Position numbers and translations under genes: made by a program
Source of the DNA: Desulfonatronum sp.
GTDB lineage: Bacteria; Desulfobacterota; Desulfovibrionia; Desulfovibrionales; Desulfonatronaceae
Direction: 5' to 3'
Assembly: GCA_007127655.1 (NCBI GenBank)
Contig: SKYX01000194.1
Location: forward strand, 1 to 6,231
Length of the DNA stretch: 6,231 nt
The notes under the pieces: model-generated
The model's input: the letters and a program-made list of their open reading frames with translations, nothing else
What the model was told of the DNA's origin: nothing
Database searches by the model: none
Part shown: one piece after another, positions 1 to 4,963 of the stretch
Position numbering within the stretch: the first letter of the stretch is position 1
How the letters are laid out: every line of letters starts with the position of its first letter

Positions 1-70
1 CAGGGACATGGAAAGGGCCTTTGGCGGTTGTCGTGGGTTGGGAGGATAAAACTGTTTCGCTGGTTGGTGG
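1..70 (-). other. Downstream of the permease; possible first codons of an fbpC-type ATPase
   Basis: This stretch follows the permease stop codon. On the minus strand an ATG lies at 7-9 and reads Met-Ser-Leu to the window edge, with an AAAGG-like ribosome-binding sequence about 8 nt upstream. Fe(III) importers of the FbpABC type usually carry the ATPase gene directly after the permease, so this is a plausible start for it. Only three codons are visible, so the assignment rests on position alone. I see no terminator hairpin here, which agrees with the operon continuing leftward. Confidence 0.3.
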
Positions 71-1693
71 TTACGTCTGCCCCGGTCTGGATCTGGCGAT
101 CATCAAGCTGGCCAGGATCACGGGGATGATTCCGGCCAGAACAATGGCCAGGGAAGAGCTGGACGACTCTTTGAGCAGGCCGTCCGAGGCCAGCTCATAG
201 GAGCGAATGGCCAGGGTGTTCAACCCGAAGGGGCGCATCATCAAGGTGGCCGGCAGTTCCTTCATCACGTCCACGAAAACCAGGACCCCCGCCGTGAGCA
301 GGCTGGCGCGCATGATCGGCCCGTGCACCCGGCGCAGGGTCTGACCGGCGGACAGGCCCAGGGTCCTGGCCGCACCGTCCATGTTGGGCGTGACCTTTTG
401 CAGACTGGCTTCAACGGTATTGGTGGACACGGCCAGGAAGCGGACCACGTAGGCGAAGATCAGCGCGGTCCAGGTGCCGGTGAGCAGCAGGCCCGTGGAG
501 TAGCCGAAGAGCGTGCGGGCCAGATTGTCCACGGCGTTGTCCAGAAAGGCGAAGGGGATCATGATGCCCAGGGCGATGACCGCCCCGGGGATGGCGTAGC
601 CCAGGGAAGCCGTCTGAACGGCAATCCCTGTGACCTTGCCCGGAACCAGCCTGCGACCGTAGGCCAGCAGGACCGCGGCCCCCACCGCTGCTACAGCGCT
701 GATCCCGGCCAGGGAGAGGCTCGTTCCGGCCATGCGCAGGTAGCGCGGATCGACGAAATTCCAGGTTTGCCATGTCCAGATAATCATCGCGCCAACCGGC
801 AGAATGAATCCAAAAAACACCGGCAGAAAGCAGACCGTGAAGGCCAGCCCGGCGGAAATGCCGGAAAGCTGGAACCGGGGCAGTTGCCGATAGTAGCCCG
901 TGGTGTGGCTGACCCGTCCCCTTCTGGACCAGCGCTCCAGAAGGATCAGCCCCAGAATGAAGAACATCAGCACCGCGCCCAGTTGGGCGGCGATGGCCGG
1001 TTGTCCCAAGCCCAGCCAGGTCCGGTAGATTCCCGTGACGAACGTGTCCACGGCGAAGAAATCCACCGTTCCGAAATCATTCAATGTCTCCATCAGAGCC
1101 AGGGCCAGGCCCCCGGCGACCGCGGGTCTGGCCAGGGGCAGGGCTACTCCGAAAAAGGTACTCCAGGCTCCCCTGCCCAGGGTCCGGCTGGCGTCCAGGA
1201 CGCAAACCGACTGCTCAAGGAAAGCCGCCCGGGAGAGCATGTAGACATACGGATAGAAGACCAGGGTCATCATCACGATGGCCCCGGGCAGGGAACGAAT
1301 CTGAGGGAACCAGTAGTCCGCCGCGGACCGCCAGCCGAAGGATTCCCGCAGCAGCGTCTGCACCGGGCCGCCGTACTCCAGCAGGCCTGTATAGGTGAAG
1401 GCAATGACGTAGGCTGGGATGGCCAGGGGGATGATCAGACTCCACTCGAAAAATCGCCGCCAGGGGAAGCTGGTCATGCTCACCAGCCAGGCCGTGCTCA
1501 CCCCCAGCACGAGGGTTCCCGCGCCCACGCCAAGCATCAGGCCCAGGGAATTGCCCACATAACGGGGCAGGACCGTGGCGGCCAAATGTTGCCACACTTC
1601 CAGGGAAGGAACGAACAGGTGGGCCATGACCACCAGGATTGGCGCGGCCACCAGGGCGGCAAGGCCCAAAACCATGAACATCCAGATGCGCAA
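71..1693 (-). CDS. fbpB: Fe(III) ABC transporter permease, two-module FbpB type
   Basis: This inner-membrane permease would move Fe(III) delivered by the periplasmic binding protein into the cytoplasm, powered by an ATPase of the FbpC type. The 540-residue length and multiple hydrophobic segments fit the fused two-module permeases of the FbpB/SfuB/FutB family. Each half carries an EAA-type loop that contacts the ATPase: about residues 167-190 (DASRTLGRGAWS...LPLARP) and 439-462 (DGAARTLGLSAG...GPIMR). Signatures I associate with iron permeases are METLNDFGTVDFF near 201-213 and MKELPATLMMRPFGLNTLA near 477-495. The chosen start is a TTG at 1691-1693, with GGAG seven nt upstream. In-frame ATGs at 1681 and 1675 are too far from that site. 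The gene follows the binding-protein gene by 170 nt on the same strand. The exact N-terminus is uncertain because the frame stays coding-like up to a stop at 1772-1774. Family assignment is firm; the substrate (iron) comes from family and neighbour. Confidence 0.92.
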   Translation of the reverse strand: MRIWMFMVLGLAALVAAPILVVMAHLFVPSLEVWQHLAATVLPRYVGNSLGLMLGVGAGTLVLGVSTAWLVSMTSFPWRRFFEWSLIIPLAIPAYVIAFTYTGLLEYGGPVQTLLRESFGWRSAADYWFPQIRSLPGAIVMMTLVFYPYVYMLSRAAFLEQSVCVLDASRTLGRGAWSTFFGVALPLARPAVAGGLALALMETLNDFGTVDFFAVDTFVTGIYRTWLGLGQPAIAAQLGAVLMFFILGLILLERWSRRGRVSHTTGYYRQLPRFQLSGISAGLAFTVCFLPVFFGFILPVGAMIIWTWQTWNFVDPRYLRMAGTSLSLAGISAVAAVGAAVLLAYGRRLVPGKVTGIAVQTASLGYAIPGAVIALGIMIPFAFLDNAVDNLARTLFGYSTGLLLTGTWTALIFAYVVRFLAVSTNTVEASLQKVTPNMDGAARTLGLSAGQTLRRVHGPIMRASLLTAGVLVFVDVMKELPATLMMRPFGLNTLAIRSYELASDGLLKESSSSSLAIVLAGIIPVILASLMIARSRPGQT

Positions 1694-1700
1694 GCAGAAA

Positions 1701-1704
1701 CTCC
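1701..1704 (-). promoter_or_regulatory. Ribosome-binding site for the permease TTG start
   Basis: The minus strand reads GGAG here, seven nt before the TTG at 1691-1693. It is the only Shine-Dalgarno-like sequence at a usable distance from any start codon near the N-terminus, and it decides the start in favour of TTG over the ATG at 1679-1681. Confidence 0.55.
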
Positions 1705-1863
1705 GGCGAATGGAATGAGCCCCGACGTGGCCAAGGAACCGCGCCAGGGCTGAGGTTGGGGGTATCAGTGGTCATGGTCGAGGGCGACAACAGTTCGCGC
1801 CTATCGACAAAAAGAGTTTATCTCAGAGGTTGTTTCCAGGCATACGATGTTGTGGCGGAGGAT

Positions 1864-2907
1864 TTACCGCCAACCGGCGCGGTCCATGACCCGCACGGCC
1901 TCGGCATTGAATTTTTCGATCAGGGACAGATTCAGGTCGTCGGCCTTGAACTCACCCATCCGGACCACCGGGCCGCTGGGTTGGACGCGAGGATTCACCG
2001 GGTACTCGTTGTTGTCCCGTGCGTAGACGTCCTGAGCCTGCTCGCTGGAGAGGAACTCCAGGAGTTTTACGGCTTCGTCGATGTTCCGGGCGCTTTGCGT
2101 CACAGCGCCGCCGCTGAGATTCATATGGGCGCCGCGATCATCCTGGTTGGGCCACATCACGTGCACCTTGGCGGTGACGTCCTGGTCCGCCGGATCGTCG
2201 GAAGCCAGAAGACGTCCGAAATAGTAGCTGTTGGCAATGCCCACGGCGCATTCGCCGGAGGCCACGGAGCGGATCTGCGCGGTATCGTTGTCCTGGGGGC
2301 GACGGGCGAAATTGTTCACGAATCCCCGTACCCACGCTTCGGTTTGTTCCACGCCATGATGGGCGATCATCGAAGCCACCAGGGACTGGTTGTAGATGTT
2401 GGAGGAACTGCGCACGCAGATCACCTTGCCCAGTTCCGGGGCGGCCAGGGCTTCGTAGGTGGTGATCTTTTCGGGATCGATCCGCTCGGGGTCGTAGTAG
2501 ATGATCCGGGCTCGCGATGAGAGACCGTACCAATATCCCTCGTCGTCGCGGTACTGGGCCGGGATGTTCTCCTCCAGCACGGTGGAGCGGATCGCCTGCA
2601 GGACGTCGGCCTGCTTCGCGGCAACAAGATTGCCGACGTCCACGGTGATCAGTACGTCCGCGGGGCTGTTTCGGCCTTCGCTACGCAGCCGTTCCAGGAG
2701 CGCGGGACCCTGGCCGGTGAGCAAATTGGTGGTGATTCCGGTCTGGGCGGAAAATTGGTCCAGAAGCGGCTTGATCAGATGCTCCTGCCGCGCGGAATAG
2801 ATATTGACCTCCGCGGCATGCGCCGACTGAACCGCGGGAAAGATCAAGGACAGGACAAGCAAGGGCAGGGTGAAAAATATGGCTTTTATTCCTTTTTGAA
2901 GCAACAT
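1864..2907 (-). CDS. fbpA: Periplasmic Fe(III)-binding protein of an ABC importer
   Basis: This is the solute-binding component that captures Fe(III) in the periplasm and hands it to the permease encoded next. From the ATG at 2905-2907 it has 347 residues. A signal peptide spans residues 1-31 (basic KGIK, a hydrophobic core, then cleavage after AHA before AEVNIYSAR). The mature N-terminus NIYSARQEHL and the tandem tyrosines of GIANSYYFGRLL (Y228, Y229) match the FbpA/FutA/AfuA family, where such tyrosines coordinate ferric iron. The motif CVRSSSNIYNQSLVASMI (164-181) is also typical. Two cysteines in the mature protein, C164 and C220, could form a disulfide. The start is set by GGAGG ten nt upstream; an in-frame TTG at 2959-2961 would add 18 residues ahead of the signal peptide and has no clear ribosome-binding site. 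It is the first gene of the iron operon. fbpA, futA, afuA and sfuA are near-equivalent names, and the choice among them is arbitrary. Confidence 0.93.
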   Translation of the reverse strand: MLLQKGIKAIFFTLPLLVLSLIFPAVQSAHAAEVNIYSARQEHLIKPLLDQFSAQTGITTNLLTGQGPALLERLRSEGRNSPADVLITVDVGNLVAAKQADVLQAIRSTVLEENIPAQYRDDEGYWYGLSSRARIIYYDPERIDPEKITTYEALAAPELGKVICVRSSSNIYNQSLVASMIAHHGVEQTEAWVRGFVNNFARRPQDNDTAQIRSVASGECAVGIANSYYFGRLLASDDPADQDVTAKVHVMWPNQDDRGAHMNLSGGAVTQSARNIDEAVKLLEFLSSEQAQDVYARDNNEYPVNPRVQPSGPVVRMGEFKADDLNLSLIEKFNAEAVRVMDRAGWR

Positions 2908-2917
2908 ACACAATGAA

Positions 2918-2922
2918 CCTCC
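2918..2922 (-). promoter_or_regulatory. Ribosome-binding site of the Fe(III)-binding protein gene
   Basis: GGAGG on the minus strand lies ten nt before the ATG at 2905-2907. It fixes the start at that ATG, which also places the signal peptide at the very N-terminus as expected. Confidence 0.75.
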
Positions 2923-2950
2923 GGCTTGATGTGAGAGTAAGACAATCCCT

Positions 2951-2962
2951 TTTGTCGACAAA
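2951..2962. repeat. 12-bp perfect palindrome near the iron-operon transcription start
   Basis: TTTGTCGACAAA is a perfect inverted repeat without a spacer. It lies between the predicted transcription start (about 2970) and the ribosome-binding site of the iron-binding protein gene, a position where a repressor could block transcription. A related sequence, 9 of 12 identical, occurs at 1800-1811 ahead of the permease gene. It does not resemble a canonical Fur box. The function as an operator is inference. Confidence 0.4.
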
Positions 2963-2976
2963 GACCGATAAAGATG

Positions 2977-3005
2977 TTGATAGGCGATTTCATGTTAATT
3001 GTCAA
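2977..3005 (-). promoter_or_regulatory. Sigma-70-type promoter of the iron-uptake operon
   Basis: On the minus strand a perfect -35 element TTGACA (3000-3005) is followed by a 17-nt spacer and TATCAA (2977-2982), which matches four of six -10 consensus bases. Transcription would start near 2970, leaving a leader of about 63 nt before the iron-binding protein start codon. The spacer is AT-rich (AATTAACATGAAATC). I compared it with the Fur consensus and found only a weak match, so iron control through Fur is plausible for the operon but not shown by the sequence. Confidence 0.65.
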
Positions 3006-3086
3006 TGATCCGTGGAGCGGTGCTGAAAGCCGGGACTTGCCGGACAGCCCCATGTCTTGGGATGAGGATATGTTGAGCAGTTTACC

Positions 3087-3123
3087 AAAAAAAAGCGACT
3101 CGGAGTTTCCGAGTCGCTTTTTT
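3087..3123 (-). terminator. Strong intrinsic terminator, bidirectional in form
   Basis: The 9-bp stem GCGACTCGG/CCGAGTCGC (3095-3103 with 3109-3117) has a 5-nt loop and is flanked by a run of eight A and a run of six T. On the minus strand the hairpin is followed by eight T. It lies 31 nt past the stop codon of the small secreted protein gene and so ends that transcript. It also insulates the iron-operon promoter about 80 nt further on. The T-run on the plus strand would let it work in that direction too, but no plus-strand gene is seen. Confidence 0.93.
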
Positions 3124-3148
3124 GGGGGATGGAAGGATGATTCAGGTG

Positions 3149-3589
3149 CTATTCCAGCCACCGATTGGCGTGATATTGAAATATTTCCGTGACCTTACGG
3201 CCATGGACCGGTACGAAGGGGCCCAGGGCCGCTGCGGTCTGGGTGTCGGCCACGGATTCATAGGTCCATTCCGTGTATTCCAGTATCCCGATGAAGTTGC
3301 CGGGGCCGATGCTCGTTTGCTTGACGGACCAAGCCACGGAGTCACGGTCCACCTGCATGTAACGTCCGACATATCCGGCCCCATTGTTCACGAACTCGAC
3401 GTTTCCAATCCTGGAGTGGAAATTGCGATCGATTTTTTCGATCCAGTTTTGGGAGAACAGGGCGAATTGTTGTTCAACATAAATTGTCTGCGAGGAGGCG
3501 GGGAGCGTGTCGAACCCCGAGGCGGCCGATGGGAGGGGGACCGCCAGAAGCAGAACAGCAATCAAGAGGCTCCTGTGTACGTGCCGCAT
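3149..3589 (-). CDS. Small secreted protein of unknown function
   Basis: I do not recognise a family for this 146-residue protein. Residues 1-23 form a clear signal peptide (basic MRHVHR, hydrophobic LLIAVLLLAV, then a cleavage site near SAA before SGF), so the mature part of about 120 residues should be periplasmic or exported. The mature protein has no cysteine and is rich in aromatic residues, with segments such as YVEQQFALFSQNWIEKIDR (37-55), GNFIGILEYTEWTYESV (97-113) and a C-terminal EIFQYHANRWLE. There are no transmembrane helices after the signal peptide. The ATG at 3587-3589 has only a weak GAG at a suitable distance. It starts 69 nt after the vWA/OmpA gene and is closed by a strong terminator, so it probably belongs to that transcript and may assist that protein or share its envelope location. 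Reality as a gene is well supported by the signal peptide, terminator and lack of a better competing frame. Confidence 0.8.
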   Translation of the reverse strand: MRHVHRSLLIAVLLLAVPLPSAASGFDTLPASSQTIYVEQQFALFSQNWIEKIDRNFHSRIGNVEFVNNGAGYVGRYMQVDRDSVAWSVKQTSIGPGNFIGILEYTEWTYESVADTQTAAALGPFVPVHGRKVTEIFQYHANRWLE

Positions 3590-3613
3590 AAATGTCTCGT
3601 GAGGGGTTGAAGG

Positions 3614-3637
3614 CCCCCTCCCCGGACGGGGAGGGGG
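3614..3637 (-). repeat. Perfect GC-only-type hairpin between two co-oriented genes
   Basis: CCCCCTCCCC (3614-3623) and GGGGAGGGGG (3628-3637) form a perfect 10-bp stem with a 4-nt loop. It lies in the 69-nt gap between the vWA/OmpA gene and the small secreted protein gene. No T-run follows on either strand, so it is not an intrinsic terminator. A stable intercistronic hairpin like this may protect the upstream message from 3' exonucleases or lower read-through, giving unequal amounts of the two products. That role is inferred. Confidence 0.7.
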
Positions 3638-3658
3638 ATACGAACTAGGAAGGTTTGG

Positions 3659-4771
3659 TTATTCGAAACGGATTTCCACGCGTCGGTTCAAGGAGCGTCC
3701 TTCGCGGGTGTTGTTGTCGAAACGGGGCTGGGTCAAGCCGAATCCCTGCGTCGTGATGCGGTCCGCGGGAACGCCTTCGTTGACCAGGAAGCTCCGGACC
3801 GAGGAAGCGCGGCGCTCGGAAAGGCCCATGTTGTAGACGGCGGGGCCGATGTTGCAGGTATGGCCGTCAACGACCACCCGCTTTCCGGGGCGAGCCTTGA
3901 TGATTTCAGCGGCTTCCTTGAGCAAGGGCGCGAATTCAGGCTTGATGTTGTACTTGTCGAAGTCGAAGTTGACATTGCGGAAGACGATGACTTCCTCCAC
4001 CGGGGCAGGTGGCGCGGGCTGCACCACGGGAGCGGCGGGGATGATTTCCACGTCGTAGAACACCTTGCGCACGAAGTCCGCGCGCTTGCCGTCGTCCAGC
4101 AGGTCCTTGACGTCGGCGGAAACTGTGCAGGGATTGATGGCCGCGATCTGCTCCACCAGGGCCTTTTCAGCGGCGGTCTGGGCGAAGCTGATCACGTGGA
4201 AGCAGATATTATCGCCGTATTTGGCGTACATGTCCTGCACCACGGGCAGCGGCTTGGGGCCGATGTTGGATTCGCCGTCCGTGACCAGGATCACGGCGCG
4301 TCGTTGGGAGAGGCTGCCGACAACGGCGTCAAGAGACTTCAGGCCCAGGCCCATGGGGGTCAGGCGACCGAAAATGTCGTACTGGGTCTTCAGGCCGTCG
4401 AAGCCCTGGTTCAGACGATCCTTGGCGTACGGGGAAGGGCCGATATACTCCTGGAAGGGACCGTAAGTGTACAAGCCAGCGGTGAAGGTGATGTCCGGAA
4501 TGTCGTTGTTGATGGCCTTCAGGACTTCCTTGGTGACCTCGATCTTTTCCTGCTTGTTCGGATCGTGGCGGGCGGCCAAGGAGCTTTTGGACTCGGAAGG
4601 GGCGCTCATGGCCATGGATCCGGAGTGGTCGACGAAAAAGAGAAAATTCTCCGCCTTGGGGACGATCCGCTCGGTTTGGGCGACGGCAGTCGTCGACACG
4701 CCCAGGCAGAGGGCCAACAGCCCCAGGAGGGCCACTAGGGAAAACAGCGGCTTCAGAACATGTTTGCTCAT
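3659..4771 (-). CDS. Secreted vWA domain and OmpA-like peptidoglycan-binding protein
   Basis: This 370-residue protein joins a von Willebrand A domain to an OmpA/MotB-type C-terminal domain. A signal peptide covers residues 1-31, with cleavage after AVA before QTER; C22 is preceded by Leu, so it is not a lipobox. The vWA domain (about 41-240) has a full metal-ion-dependent adhesion site: DHSGS (D48, S50, S52), T138 in RLTPMG and D165 in VTDGES. C190 and C215 may form a disulfide. A Pro-rich linker (245-260) leads to the OmpA domain (261-370), with NFDFDKYNIKPE, LSERRASSVRSFL and the closing GRSLNRRVEIRFE. It should sit in the periplasm, attached to peptidoglycan, with the vWA domain free to bind a protein ligand. 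The diaminopimelate-contacting Asp of OmpA is replaced by C306, while the partner Arg (R321) is kept. The ATG has AAGGAG eight nt upstream. The ligand and process are unknown. Confidence 0.92.
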   Translation of the reverse strand: MSKHVLKPLFSLVALLGLLALCLGVSTTAVAQTERIVPKAENFLFFVDHSGSMAMSAPSESKSSLAARHDPNKQEKIEVTKEVLKAINNDIPDITFTAGLYTYGPFQEYIGPSPYAKDRLNQGFDGLKTQYDIFGRLTPMGLGLKSLDAVVGSLSQRRAVILVTDGESNIGPKPLPVVQDMYAKYGDNICFHVISFAQTAAEKALVEQIAAINPCTVSADVKDLLDDGKRADFVRKVFYDVEIIPAAPVVQPAPPAPVEEVIVFRNVNFDFDKYNIKPEFAPLLKEAAEIIKARPGKRVVVDGHTCNIGPAVYNMGLSERRASSVRSFLVNEGVPADRITTQGFGLTQPRFDNNTREGRSLNRRVEIRFE

Positions 4772-4779
4772 AACTTCAA

Positions 4780-4785
4780 CTCCTT
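4780..4785 (-). promoter_or_regulatory. Ribosome-binding site of the vWA/OmpA gene
   Basis: AAGGAG on the minus strand lies eight nt before the ATG at 4769-4771. It is a strong site at ideal distance and fixes the start. A second and even better Shine-Dalgarno match about 105 nt further upstream (4888-4898) does not serve this start codon. Confidence 0.8.
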
Positions 4786-4885
4786 TTGCTTAAAACCTAA
4801 GTAAGTGGTGCAGGGCACGACGCCCGTGGTGTCACGGAAAAAACCGAAAAGGAATATGGTTGGGCTTCAGAAATGTCGCGAAAAA

Positions 4886-4907
4886 CGTCACCTCCTTACT
4901 CCTGACG
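4886..4907 (-). promoter_or_regulatory. Leader hairpin displaying Shine-Dalgarno/GGA motifs, followed by a T-run
   Basis: On the minus strand CGTCA (4903-4907) pairs with TGACG (4886-4890). The 12-nt loop is GGAGTAAGGAGG, so two AGGA/GGAGG motifs are presented together. TAAGGAGGTGA (4888-4898) is complementary to the usual 3' end of 16S rRNA over 11 nt, yet no normal start codon follows at proper spacing. Five T follow the stem at once (4881-4885). Possible roles are a CsrA-type binding site (such proteins favour GGA in loops), a ribosome standby site, or a weak attenuator. The sequence does not choose between them, and the 5-bp stem is modest. Confidence 0.4.
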
Positions 4908-4934
4908 GCAACTAATCGTTTCGGCATAGAATTG

Positions 4935-4963
4935 AGAATATCGCATTCAGTAAAAAAGCTCAA
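4935..4963 (-). promoter_or_regulatory. Candidate promoter of the vWA/OmpA gene, overlapping the kinase stop
   Basis: On the minus strand TTGAGC (4958-4963) is followed by a 17-nt spacer and TATTCT (4935-4940). Each hexamer matches four of six sigma-70 consensus bases at the optimal spacing. The -35 element overlaps the kinase stop codon (4960-4962). Transcription would start near 4928, giving a leader of about 155 nt. It would let the vWA/OmpA gene be expressed apart from the kinase, although no strong terminator separates the two and read-through is possible. Confidence 0.45.

Noticed and set aside
323..1753. Long plus-strand open frame of 476 codons opposite the permease gene
   Set aside because: The translation is dominated by Gln, Gly, His and Pro with no hydrophobic core or motifs, the pattern of an antisense shadow of a GC-rich membrane-protein gene. 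The minus-strand frame is a clear ABC permease.
1756..2520. Plus-strand open frame of 254 codons opposite the iron-binding protein gene
   Set aside because: No recognisable domain or ribosome-binding site; composition fits an antisense shadow of a well-supported gene.
2959..2961. In-frame upstream TTG start for the iron-binding protein
   Set aside because: It would put 18 residues ahead of the signal peptide and lies inside the palindrome near the predicted transcript start; the ATG at 2905-2907 has GGAGG at good distance.
2983..3005. Fur box in the iron-operon promoter
   Set aside because: The AT-rich spacer matches the 19-bp Fur consensus at only about half the positions in the best alignment I tried, which is not enough to call a site.
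3860..4738. Plus-strand open frame of 292 codons opposite the vWA/OmpA gene
   Set aside because: It is an antisense shadow rich in Gly, His, Val and Asp with no recognisable domain, while the minus-strand frame has complete vWA and OmpA signatures.
4832..4890. Leader peptide starting at the GTG within the strong Shine-Dalgarno sequence
   Set aside because: A short frame of about 19 codons follows (reading TFFATFLKPNH...), but the GTG is part of the Shine-Dalgarno sequence itself, so ribosome spacing is wrong and nothing else supports translation.
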